Assembly: GCF_003024195.1 (NCBI RefSeq)
Contig: NZ_KZ679041.1
Coordinates: forward strand, 248,001 to 312,000
From: Streptomyces dioscori
GTDB lineage: Bacteria; Actinomycetota; Actinomycetes; Streptomycetales; Streptomycetaceae
DNA length: 64,000 nucleotides
Direction: 5' to 3'
The first letter of the stretch is position 1. Every line of letters starts with the position of its first letter. The notes below the pieces were generated by a model. The model worked only from the letters and a program-made list of their open reading frames with translations. It was not told the origin of the DNA and did not search any database. This document shows, piece by piece, positions 33,407 through 41,875 of the stretch. The translations under genes were made by a program, and so were the position numbers.

Positions 33407-34378
33407 TCAGAGGCTGGTGTCGAAGAGCAGCTTGCCCGTGGTGCCGCGTGACTCGATGTCGATGTGCGCCTGCGTGGCGTCGGCCAGGGAGTAGCGCCGC
33501 GTGATGTCGATCTTCAGTGCGCCGTCACGGACCTTGTCGAACAGGTCGGCCGAGTACTTTCGCAGCAGCTCAGGGGTGTGGATGTGGTCCGAGAACACCG
33601 CGTAGGTGACCTTGACGCTTTTGGGGAGGTCGGTCATCCGCACAGTGGGAACGTCCCCCATCAGCGGGCCGTAGTAGACCAGCGTGCCGGACCGGCGCAG
33701 GACGTCGATGGAGGACTGGAAGGTGGTGCCACCGCCTCCGTCGAACACGGCGTGGACACCCTCATCGTTCGTGAGGGCGTGGACGCGCTCCACGAAATCT
33801 CCGTCGAGGGAGACCAGGACGTGGTCGGCCCCGGCCTCCTTCGCAACCGACACCTTCTCCTCCCGGGACACCAGCCCGATCACGGCCACGCCCCGCAGTT
33901 TGAGCAACTGGATCAGGAAACGCCCCACCCCGCCAGCGGCGGCGTGCACCAGCGCGGTCTGCCCGCGGTCCAGAGGTGCTGCCTCGTGGACGAAGTGGTG
34001 GGCCGTGAGCCCTTGCATCATGGTTGCGGCAGCCACGTCGTTGGGGATGTCGTCGGGGACGGGTACCACCTGATTGGCCGGGACAGCGATCCGCTCGGCA
34101 TAGCTGCCGTAGTTGAACACCCAGGCCACCCGGTCGCCCACTGCGTAGCCATCGACGCCCTCGCCGAGGGCGGCGACCCGGCCGGCGGCCTCCACGCCGG
34201 GGACGAACGGGGTCCGACCGCTACCCGTGCCGAGGGAGCGGGTCTTCGTGTCCATGAAGTTGATGCCAGCGAACTCGATGTCCACCAGCAACTCGCCCGG
34301 CCCGGCGTGCGGTTCGGGCCACTCGCACAACTCCATCGCCTCAGGACCGCCAGGATTCTGCACCACTACGGCACGCAT
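33407..34378 (-). CDS. Zinc-free quinone oxidoreductase (MDR superfamily)
   Basis: A 323-residue medium-chain NADPH:quinone reductase. It opens MRAVVVQNPGGPEAMEL, has the substrate-domain segment FAGINFMDTKTR and a nucleotide-binding motif AAAGGVGRFLIQLLKL. It lacks the Cys cluster of zinc alcohol dehydrogenases. It reduces quinones or alpha,beta-unsaturated carbonyls with NADPH. The start at 34376-34378 follows AAGGGG; the frame to 34522 passes through the operator. Control by the GGAC-N6-GTCC palindrome 79 bases upstream links it to the epoxide hydrolases and the MFS exporter. Confidence 0.9.
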   Translation of the reverse strand: MRAVVVQNPGGPEAMELCEWPEPHAGPGELLVDIEFAGINFMDTKTRSLGTGSGRTPFVPGVEAAGRVAALGEGVDGYAVGDRVAWVFNYGSYAERIAVPANQVVPVPDDIPNDVAAATMMQGLTAHHFVHEAAPLDRGQTALVHAAAGGVGRFLIQLLKLRGVAVIGLVSREEKVSVAKEAGADHVLVSLDGDFVERVHALTNDEGVHAVFDGGGGTTFQSSIDVLRRSGTLVYYGPLMGDVPTVRMTDLPKSVKVTYAVFSDHIHTPELLRKYSADLFDKVRDGALKIDITRRYSLADATQAHIDIESRGTTGKLLFDTSL

Positions 34379-34792
34379 GATCGTCCCCTTCCCAGGGTGT
34401 TTTCTTGGATTTTGTTGTTGCCTGGACCCGGAACGCCGAAGATACAACTCATTTTGTGGACTGGAAAGTCCAAATGTGATTGTGAGTCTCTCGATGTCAC
34501 TTCGCACGACCCAGTTACTCACACGTACCTTCCCGGTGAACGCTCCGGCCGGTCCGGAGTAGCCTCAAGGTATGAGCTTGTTCCTGAATCACACTGGTCG
34601 CGTTCGGCGTGATGGCGGGGCGTTTGTGGGTCTTGCTGACCTGAGCACCGAGGCGGTGCGCGGCTCGCCTACGGCCTGCAGGCCCATGCGCTCGGCGTCG
34701 GCAGCATGACGGATCCTGCTCTCCACCGAGGATGAACGCGACCTGGGCGCCCTAACTTCCGCAACGTACATTTCCACATGGACAGCGCAGCA
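34379..34792. other. Promoter region of quinone oxidoreductase, otherwise empty
   Basis: It contains the operator at 34457-34472. On the minus strand TTTCCA and TATCTT, 17 bases apart, may be the promoter. The stretch 34500-34792 shows no supported gene. Confidence 0.45.
34457..34472. promoter_or_regulatory. GGAC-N6-GTCC operator, site F
   Basis: TGGACTGGAAAGTCCA, with perfect 5-bp arms, upstream of the quinone oxidoreductase gene. It matches sites A, C and E in arms and spacing. Confidence 0.65.
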
Positions 34793-35569
34793 TCATGCGG
34801 TGACCGCAGGGCGCGGCGGCGCCGGTCCGTCGTCGCGAAGTCGGCGGTACTTCACGAACAGGGACTCCTCGGCCTGCAGAACCGACTCCAGGACCATGGG
34901 CCTTGACGTCGCGGGCAACGGGTGCGTGCTGATCCTTCCGTCGAGTCCCCCGACGAGGACCGGCGACACCGTGAGACACAGGGCGTCGACCAGGTCCTCG
35001 CCGATCAGCCCGCCGAACAACGTCGGTCCCCCTTCGCAGTCGACCCTCCGCAAGCCGCGTTCCGCCAGCGCGTCGAGGGCACCCCGCAGATCCACCGACC
35101 CGTCCCCGACCGTCACCAGGTCCACGCCCGCCGCGACCAGATCCCTCCTGGTCGCCAGTGGGGCGTCGCGACACGTGATCACGACAGGTGGTTCGGGGCA
35201 GTCCGCGATCTGCGGTGCATCGGGCCCCAGGGAGCACCGGTTGGTGACCATCGCAAGGGACGGCCGGGGACGCAGGCCATGCGCGGCGCGGCGAGCCGGG
35301 TCCACCTGGATCGTCTGGTACGCGCCAGCGACGGCGGTGGCGACACCCACCATGACGACGTCCGCGAGGTCCCTGGCTAGCGCCAGGATCCTGCGGTCGG
35401 CGGACCCGGACAGGCACTCTGAGTCCCCATTGACGGTCGCCGCCCCGTCGGCGCTGGCGACAAAGTTCGCCTGTACCCAGGCCCGGTCGAGACCGGCGGG
35501 GTATTCGTACAAATCTTCCAGTTCGCGTCCGCCCACGAAAACCGCGGGCACGGGATGAAGGCTCTGCAC
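34793..35569 (-). CDS. RibD C-terminal-domain reductase
   Basis: A 258-residue dihydrofolate-reductase-fold protein like the reductase half of RibD. That enzyme reduces a ribosylamino-pyrimidine in riboflavin synthesis, but many stand-alone members have other roles. It shows VQANFVASADGAATVNGDS, then DVVMVGVATAVAGAYQTI, CEGGPTLFGGLIGEDLVDALCLTVSP near the C-terminal third, and a final SLFVKYRRL. The start is uncertain: the GTG at 35567-35569 begins just before the first strand and is used here, and no strong ribosome site is visible. No other riboflavin genes are near. Confidence 0.75.
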   Translation of the reverse strand: MQSLHPVPAVFVGGRELEDLYEYPAGLDRAWVQANFVASADGAATVNGDSECLSGSADRRILALARDLADVVMVGVATAVAGAYQTIQVDPARRAAHGLRPRPSLAMVTNRCSLGPDAPQIADCPEPPVVITCRDAPLATRRDLVAAGVDLVTVGDGSVDLRGALDALAERGLRRVDCEGGPTLFGGLIGEDLVDALCLTVSPVLVGGLDGRISTHPLPATSRPMVLESVLQAEESLFVKYRRLRDDGPAPPRPAVTA

Positions 35570-36001
35570 GCTCGATAGCTCACTTTCATGGAAACCGTGA
35601 CATGTCTGCTTCCGGCCCGGCAACCGTGCGCTGAGAGGACATGTCTCCGTCAATACTCGACCGCGACGGTGGTGGAACAACTGCTCAAGTCACACCTGTG
35701 CGGCCGGGATGATCACGGCGGCGGCGAGAGACCTGTCTGTCCTTCAGTCGCAACGTATCCAGACGGCTCGTGGTTGGCACACCTATGATCCTACCGCGGG
35801 TGACATCCGTCCGGAATCTTGAGACGGCCAAGGTCAAGTGCCCAAGGTGCGCCAGGATCTCGACCGAGGTATCCCGCGCTGGCCGAGGTAGTTCTGCAAG
35901 GCAGTCAGTTGGCGGGGTGCGGGTGCTCCGTCGGTCAGTGTCAGGCGGCTGAGGCGTTCAGTGGGCGGATTCTGGCGATCATCACAACACGCGATCACTC
36001 A
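35570..36001. other. Intergenic region left of the IS30 relic
   Basis: No gene or repeat is supported; there are only short shadow frames. It lies between the RibD-like gene start and the left end of the broken insertion element. Confidence 0.4.
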
Positions 36002-36880
36002 AGTGTTGCGACGAGCCTGGCGAAGAGCTCGGCGGGTGTCTGCCAGCCGAGGGTCTTGCGGGGGCGGTCGTTGAGTTCGGCGGCGATGCAGGTGAGGTCT
36101 TCGGCGCTGTAGATCGACAGGTCCGTGCCCTTCGGGAAGTACTGCCGCAGCAGGCCGTTCGTGTTCTCGGTCGAACCGCGCTGCCAGGGGCTGGCGGCTC
36201 GCAGAAGTAGACCGGGATGCTGGTGGCGCGGGTGAACTCGTCGTGCGGCCCATCTCGCTGCCCTGATCCCAGGTCAGTGAGCGGGCGAGGTCGGCCGGCA
36301 GGCTGGCGAAGGCGTGCACGAGGGCGTCGCGGACGTGCTCGGATCCCCGGCCGTCGGGCAGGTGCAGGTGCAGGCCAGGTGCTGCTGGATGAACTCCTTC
36401 AGCTCCGGATCGCGGCCTGTCTTTCCTTCCTTGGAGCGGGCGCGGCGCACGGCCGCTCGTCGCTGGGCCTGGAACGGGTGGTACTTGCCGGTGCGTGGGT
36501 CGCGGTTGCGGCGCACCTCACGGCTGATCGTGGCCGGGGTCCGACCGAGCTCGCGGGCGATGGCGTGCAGGGACTTCTTGGCCCGCGGCAGGTCGGCGAT
36601 GACGATCCGCTCGTCCTCCGACAGGAACCGCGGCGAGCCCGCGCCGGTGTCCCGTTCCTCGGTGATGGCAGGTAGACGTGCTCCCGGCCGAACCGGTCGA
36701 CGACCTTCCGTCCGTACCTCCACCGGTTCCCCGTCTTGCGGTTGATGTCCACCTCTCGGCACGCGGCCGAGTTACTCGATCCTTGTGCCATGAGCCGAAG
36801 GTATTGGTCACGCTTCTCGGCCAACGGGGCAGGTCCACGCTTCTTATAGGTCCGCCGCGGCTTGGACAATGCAACACCCC
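36002..36880 (-). mobile_element. Broken IS30-family insertion element
   Basis: The transposase is readable on the minus strand only by changing frame several times. The blocks, in order, are an N-terminal part (from about 36869, KKRGPAPLAEKRDQYLRLMA), then FLSEDERIVIADLPRAKKSL, then AIARELGRTPATISREVRRN. Next come LTWDQGSEM (first DDE Asp region), [14 protein letters not shown], and last [20 protein letters not shown]. At least three frameshifts are present. The ends share GTGTTGC in inverted orientation (near 36004 and 36870), possibly worn terminal repeats. It is no longer functional. Confidence 0.75.
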
Positions 36881-37346
36881 GCAGGTTCTGGTGTTGCGAC
36901 CACCTCTAGAACCCAAGCCTTCAGCCGGGGCCAGAGCAGTCGTTCAGAGCCAGGCACAGTCGGCGATGACCCGGTTCCGCGCAGAAGCACGGGCTGAACA
37001 TGCACGAGGTGGAGAAGCAGGTGCGGCAGGCAGTCGAACAGCGAGGCGTGCCCTCCGACGACTGTCGCGAGCCCGCGCACCAGTCCGGACCGGCCGCGCA
37101 GCGACACCGCGGCTCGCATGACTCGGCACACAGCTGTCTGCCCGATGGTCTGCGAGTCGGATCGTCCAGCGATCTATCGGACTTGCACAGTCCACTTCAG
37201 GACAAACATGCGAGACAAATCATCGGCCACAAACCGAGACCGCGCTCATACGTGTTAGTCTATGGCTGAGTTTGCTGGCCGACTGAACGCACGTATGTTC
37301 AAGTGTGCTCCTGGAGCCTATGTCTGTGCCGACGAGGAGGGACTCT
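36881..37346. other. Intergenic region right of the IS30 relic
   Basis: About 470 bases without a supported gene. It contains a degenerate GGACT/AGTCC palindrome with one extra spacer base (37178-37194). No intact promoter pair was fixed. Confidence 0.35.
37178..37194. promoter_or_regulatory. Degenerate relative of the GGAC-N6-GTCC operator
   Basis: CGGACTTGCACAGTCCA resembles sites A-F but has seven rather than six bases between the GGAC and GTCC cores. It lies upstream of the frameshifted secreted-protein gene and may be a decayed site. Confidence 0.3.
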
Positions 37347-37861
37347 ATGAGCCTCAGGACCCTCAGGGTGTCAGCCGCCATCGGTGTCACCGCAGTCGAG
37401 GCGCTCCTGCTCTCGTGTCGCCGGCCTACGCGGCGATCCCTCCCTGTACGGTGCAGTTCTGGGACGATCCCGACGGAGAACTACACCCGTCCGACCTGGA
37501 CCCCACGTCGACCTGGAGCTGGAGTGCCAACGACGACTACGTTGCAGGCTTACCCAGGTACTACAACAACGACCGATTCTCCTCCCTTGTGCGCCAGAAA
37601 GAGGCACCGGAATTCCTGGCACCCGGAGCCGACAACGAGGGCCAGGAGAACTCGCTCGTGATCCACGACGGCGACCGGCACGAAAGCGGACAGCGAAGCA
37701 GTGCGTTCCCGGTGAGCCGGACCGGTGTAACACATGTTACGACCGTCTCGGAAACGGTCAGTGCATCACTCGACGTCGGCCCACCCGCAGCTGCCGCTGA
37801 GCGGCAGCGCCGTCACGATCAGCGCTTTCCGCGCCGACGACGACGGCTATCCGTGGTGTGA
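37347..37861 (+). pseudogene. Frameshifted secreted protein gene
   Basis: A strong GAGGAGG precedes ATG 37347, and the frame starts a leader, MSLRTLRVSAAIGVTAVEALLL. At about 37410-37415 the leader continues only in another frame (VSPAYAAIPPCTVQFWDDPDG), which then runs on as a plausible mature secreted protein (WSWSANDDYVAGLPRYYNND). A second shift near 37770 is possible, since ISAFRADDDGYPWCEAP continues in the third frame. It could be a pseudogene or a sequencing error. FWDDPDG hints at a crystallin-like fold related to the 31577 gene product, but the family is unassigned. Confidence 0.5.
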
Positions 37862-38087
37862 GGCCCCGACGGGTGTGGCGAAACCACATCTGTGCAACTC
37901 ACCACACCCGACGCACACGTCCGTCTCACACCCGGGCAGGGCGGTCAGGTAACCGCCGAGTCCGTTTCGCCCAGCGCCAGTTGGGCTCTATCAGCATCCT
38001 CAGGAGTTCAGTGAGCTGAGAAGTTCTCGGTATGGGTGTGTCGCAGCTACCGACCGCGCATACCCCGGGCTCGAACGGAGGTCAGTT

Positions 38088-38957
38088 ATGGAGAAGCGCT
38101 TTCTCCGGTCCCCTGATGGCTGTCGTTACGCCTACGTCCGGTTCGGCAGCGAGAGGGGGAATCCGCCGCTGCTGCTCCTGTCCCATTTCCGGGCCAGCAT
38201 CGACATGTGGGATCCGGAACTGCTCCTGAGGCTGGCGGCAGACCGCACGGTGATCGTCGTGGACAACCGCGGTATCGGCCTGTCGGAGGGAACGACGCCC
38301 ACCACGGTCGAGGCCATGGCGGAGGGGATCGCCGAATTCATGGTGTCAATGGGATCGGGCGGCGTCGATGTGCTCGGGTTCTCACTGGGCGGCTATGTGG
38401 CGCAAGTATTGGCGCGCGTCCGGCCGGAGCTGGTGCGCCGCCTGATACTCGCCGGTACCGCGCCACGCGGATTCGGCGAGGACGACGCCGCAGGAGGCCG
38501 GGTGCGGTCGATCATCAGCAGAGAGCTGATCAGTGCCAAAGACATCATCCACTTGTTCTTCCCGGCGACCGCAGTCGGCCGGGCACACGGCGTCGATTAC
38601 ATCCGCCGTCTGTCCCGGCGCCATGTAGGTGCTGTCGGCGACGTCACCGAACACGCCTGGCGGGCCCAGTTGGAAGCCGCGGAGGCATGGGGCGCCCGTG
38701 ATCCGCTGGCAGTCAGGGAACTTGCGTCCATCACCCAGCCGACCTTCGTCGCGCACGGCGAACACGACATCATGGTCGCTGCGGAAAAGAGCGCCATCTT
38801 GGCGTCTCACGTGCCTCATTCAGTGCTGAAGATCTACCCCGATACCGGGCACGGGTTTCTGTTTCAAATGTACGAAGAATTCGGTACCGACGTGGTGCGC
38901 TTCTTGGCGGACGAGCCGTCGCAGCACGCCGCGCTTCCCAAGGTGGAGATGAAGTGA
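38088..38957 (+). CDS. Alpha/beta hydrolase opening an acyl-modifying gene set
   Basis: A 289-residue soluble alpha/beta hydrolase. The nucleophile elbow GFSLGG holds Ser99, an acid lies in VAHGEHDIMV and the His is in PDTGHGFLFQ. GIGLSEG after strand 4 is typical. It could release the product from the carrier protein as a thioesterase, or hydrolyse an ester. The ATG at 38088 follows GGAGG. Its stop overlaps the GTG of the P450 gene by four bases, so the two are translationally coupled and this is the first gene of the seven-gene unit to 45759. Confidence 0.88.
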   Translation: MEKRFLRSPDGCRYAYVRFGSERGNPPLLLLSHFRASIDMWDPELLLRLAADRTVIVVDNRGIGLSEGTTPTTVEAMAEGIAEFMVSMGSGGVDVLGFSLGGYVAQVLARVRPELVRRLILAGTAPRGFGEDDAAGGRVRSIISRELISAKDIIHLFFPATAVGRAHGVDYIRRLSRRHVGAVGDVTEHAWRAQLEAAEAWGARDPLAVRELASITQPTFVAHGEHDIMVAAEKSAILASHVPHSVLKIYPDTGHGFLFQMYEEFGTDVVRFLADEPSQHAALPKVEMK

Positions 38958-40225
38958 AGCCGACTGAGGAAAGCGCCGGGCCGACGTCGCGATGCCCGTT
39001 CGCGCTGGATGTCAACGGTGCGGATCAGCACGCGGAGAACGCCCTCCTACGCGCGGCGGGGAGAGCTGTACCGGTCCAACTCCCCGGCGATGTGCGGGCG
39101 TGGGCGATTCCGCGCCATGAAGACCTGCGCCGAGTACTGACAGATCCCCGTATCGCCAAAGGGATCACATACTGGGGAGCAGTGGCCCGTGACGAAGTGC
39201 CGGACGGTTGGCCGTTGATCGGATTCGTCGCGACCGACAGCGTCATCAACTCGCACGGCGCGGACCACCGGCGGCTGCGCGGACTGGTCGACCAGGCACT
39301 GACCCCGGCACGGGTGGAGGCCATGCGCCCGGGGGTGGAACACCTCGTGGACGGGCTCCTCGACCAACTTGCCACACGTCCACAGGACAAATTGGTGGAC
39401 TTCCGCAAGGCTTTCGCCTTCCCGATCCCCACCACCGTCATATCCGACCTGCTGGGGATCCCGCAGCGCAAGCGGCGTCTGCTGCATGTCCTCACCGGCA
39501 TGCAGACACGTACGAACAACACTCCCGAACAGGTCATGGACATCGACGGTCAGATCGAAGCGCTGCTTCGGGAGATCGTGGCGGAACGTCGCGACGCTCC
39601 CGCGGACGATCTCATCAGCGCTCTGCTCACGGCGCGCCGCGACGGAGACGACCGGCTCACCGACAGCGAACTGCACGGCATGGTCCTGTTGATGTTCTTC
39701 GCCGGCCACCAGAGCGTCATCAACGTACTCGTCAACGCCTGCCACGCCCTGCTCACCCACCCCGAGCAACTCGCCGCCGTCCGCGCAGGCGAAGTCCCGT
39801 GGAGCGCGGTGGTCGAGGAGACGATGCGCTGGAACGGCGCGGTGAACCAGTTCCCCATGCGGTATCCGACCGAGGACGTCGTCATCGGGGGTGAGACCAT
39901 CCACCGGGGAGAAGCCATCCTCGCGTCCTTCGGCTCGGCGGGCCGGGACTCGGAACACCACGGGCCGGACGCGGAACTCTTCGACGTCCGTCGGCGCCAG
40001 GCCGGCCACCTCGGGTTCGGGCACGGCCCGCACTTCTGCGTCGGGATCCACCTGGCCCGCCTCCAGTTGGAGACAGCGCTGGCCGGATTCTTCACCCGAT
40101 TCCCCGACGTGCGGATGGCCCCGTCCGACACGTGGGCCGTACGGCCCGTGCCCTCGTTCGTCAGCAACAGCATCGAGGCGCTGCCCGTGCTCCTTGGTCC
40201 CGCCGCAGCATCCAGGCCGCGCTGA
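38954..40225 (+). CDS. Cytochrome P450 with atypical I-helix
   Basis: A 423-residue P450. ExxR (Glu289-Arg292) and the heme loop FGHGPHFCVG with Cys362 are intact. The I-helix motif is AGHQS (250-254), whereas the usual sequence is AGxDT or AGxET. The acid and Thr that deliver protons to bound dioxygen are thus replaced by Gln and Ser, as in some P450s with substrate-assisted or unusual chemistry. GTG start 38954 overlaps the hydrolase stop (GTGA). Given the stand-alone ACP three genes on, a carrier-bound acyl chain is a reasonable substrate, as for BioI-type P450s, but this is inference. Confidence 0.9.
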   Translation: MKPTEESAGPTSRCPFALDVNGADQHAENALLRAAGRAVPVQLPGDVRAWAIPRHEDLRRVLTDPRIAKGITYWGAVARDEVPDGWPLIGFVATDSVINSHGADHRRLRGLVDQALTPARVEAMRPGVEHLVDGLLDQLATRPQDKLVDFRKAFAFPIPTTVISDLLGIPQRKRRLLHVLTGMQTRTNNTPEQVMDIDGQIEALLREIVAERRDAPADDLISALLTARRDGDDRLTDSELHGMVLLMFFAGHQSVINVLVNACHALLTHPEQLAAVRAGEVPWSAVVEETMRWNGAVNQFPMRYPTEDVVIGGETIHRGEAILASFGSAGRDSEHHGPDAELFDVRRRQAGHLGFGHGPHFCVGIHLARLQLETALAGFFTRFPDVRMAPSDTWAVRPVPSFVSNSIEALPVLLGPAAASRPR

Positions 40226-40317
40226 CGCGCGCACACGTACACGAAGCCGAGCCACACGCGCCGCACGGCAAGGTGCTTGCCGACGTTCTGCGCAGCCCAC
40301 CAGAGAGGACGCCCTCC

Positions 40318-41526
40318 ATGCCCTCGCCCACCGTTACCCTGCTGACACCCACCACCGTCGTCTCCCCTGCTGAACGGCTGACCGTCCCCACCTTCGGCGA
40401 CGTCGTCGTGGACCGGCCGGCGCACGCCGACTGGCAGCGCTACCTGCACGAACTCGACCCCACGACCGAGCTCGCGGCGGTGTGGATCAGCGCGGACGCC
40501 GAGCCGCTGCCCGCCGTCCGGGCGTTGCGGTCGCTCACGAGGTTCGACCGGACCCGGGTGTACGTCGTCGGGCCCGATACGGCAGGTCCGGTTCCCGGGT
40601 GGGCCGAAGCGCTGGACGTCGAGGACATCGTGCGACCCGCCGCGGTGGCGCCCGAAGGGCTGACCACTTCCGTCGAACTGGCCCTGCGGGCACACCGCGC
40701 GCTGATGACGGACGACCTCTACACCGACTTCTACCTCGACATGACGTTCAACAAGATCTTCGACTGGTTCGAGACGACGCGCTGGGACTGGAAGGAAGTG
40801 GATCTGGACCGCATCGAGCACGGCATGCTCGACGAACGGACCGTGGACTTCCTCACCGAGGCGGCCGTCATCGAATTCGGCACCTTGCCCGGTGCCCACA
40901 ACTTCCTGCGGGAATGGCAGGACGAGGTCAGCTTCTCCTCCTGGGCACTGCAATGGGGTGCGGAGGAATCCCGCCACTCGCTGGTCCAGGCCCGCTACCT
41001 GGACCAGATCGGTGTCAAGCTTCGTTCGAAGCACGCGCTCTACAAACGGGAGCCGTATCCGCAGGGCGACGTGCGCTCCGCCACCCTCATGATGAATGTG
41101 ATCTCGGAGTCACGCGCCTCCGCCCTCTACAAGGCGCTCGCGGCCCACATATCGGAGCCGGTGATCCGCAAGATCTGGCGGCTCCTGGCCCGCGACGAGG
41201 CTCGGCACTGCCGTGCGTTCTCCGTCTTCATGCGGGAACTGTGCGACAGCAATCCGGCCCATCAGACCGCCGCGCTGAGTATGGCGTACATCTGGCTCGC
41301 GGACCGTGGCAACGGTGTCAAGCACCCGGCGGGCATGTTCTATCCGCACTCCACATCCGCGGCCGGCATCCGCCGTATCGAGACCATCCAGCAGGACTCG
41401 GTGGACGCCGCGGACGCCAAGGTGATGTCGATCGTTCGGCTCCTGGCGGACGACGACTCGCTGGAGACCCCGCGGGACATCAAGGCCAAGCTGCGCGACC
41501 TGGCCCGCCGGTCCGGCGCTCGCTGA
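40318..41526 (+). CDS. Soluble di-iron acyl-ACP-desaturase-like enzyme
   Basis: A 402-residue ferritin-like di-iron protein. Ligand motifs are Glu186 in VIEFGTLPG, EESRH (216-220), Glu264 in VISESRAS, and DEARH (293-297). This is the paired ExxH pattern of plant and mycobacterial acyl-ACP desaturases. An additional region of about 125 residues precedes the first helix (from residue 1 to about 125) and looks like an alpha/beta fold (VWISADAEPLPAVRAL, VYVVGPDT) of unknown role. ATG 40318 follows GAGAGGAC. The neighbouring ACP is the expected carrier of its substrate. It may desaturate, or hydroxylate or cleave. Confidence 0.85.
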   Translation: MPSPTVTLLTPTTVVSPAERLTVPTFGDVVVDRPAHADWQRYLHELDPTTELAAVWISADAEPLPAVRALRSLTRFDRTRVYVVGPDTAGPVPGWAEALDVEDIVRPAAVAPEGLTTSVELALRAHRALMTDDLYTDFYLDMTFNKIFDWFETTRWDWKEVDLDRIEHGMLDERTVDFLTEAAVIEFGTLPGAHNFLREWQDEVSFSSWALQWGAEESRHSLVQARYLDQIGVKLRSKHALYKREPYPQGDVRSATLMMNVISESRASALYKALAAHISEPVIRKIWRLLARDEARHCRAFSVFMRELCDSNPAHQTAALSMAYIWLADRGNGVKHPAGMFYPHSTSAAGIRRIETIQQDSVDAADAKVMSIVRLLADDDSLETPRDIKAKLRDLARRSGAR

Positions 41527-41599
41527 CCATCAGTCCCGGAGTACGCCCTCGCCGCCGCGCCGAACGCGTCGACCTCACAGAACAGGACAACACCACGCC

Positions 41600-41875
41600 A
41601 TGCCCCGGACGAGCGTCACTGACATCGAACAGACCGTCCGGCGATTCGTCGCCGAAAAACTGTCCATAGAGGCCGAGGCAGTGGACCTGGACACCGATCT
41701 CCGCTCCCTGCCTCGCTTCGACTCGATCCACGCGCTCCAGATCGTGCTGGAGATCGAACAGCACTACGACATAGAGGTCGAGAACCGCGTCGTCTTCGAG
41801 ACAAGCACCGTGCGGGACTTCGCTGCCGCCATCGCCACAGTGATTGCGGAGGCCGGAGCGGAGCCGCTGTCGTGA
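41600..41875 (+). CDS. Stand-alone acyl carrier protein
   Basis: A 91-residue acidic four-helix carrier. Phosphopantetheine would attach to Ser42 in RFDSIHALQIVLEIE, in which the usual DSL is DSI. The motif (E)xxxVDLDTDL before it is typical of polyketide/fatty-acid-like carriers. Its stop overlaps the GTG of the acyl-AMP ligase gene by four bases, so the two are made together. It is expected to receive the acyl group from that ligase and present it to the di-iron enzyme and P450s. Confidence 0.88.
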   Translation: MPRTSVTDIEQTVRRFVAEKLSIEAEAVDLDTDLRSLPRFDSIHALQIVLEIEQHYDIEVENRVVFETSTVRDFAAAIATVIAEAGAEPLS

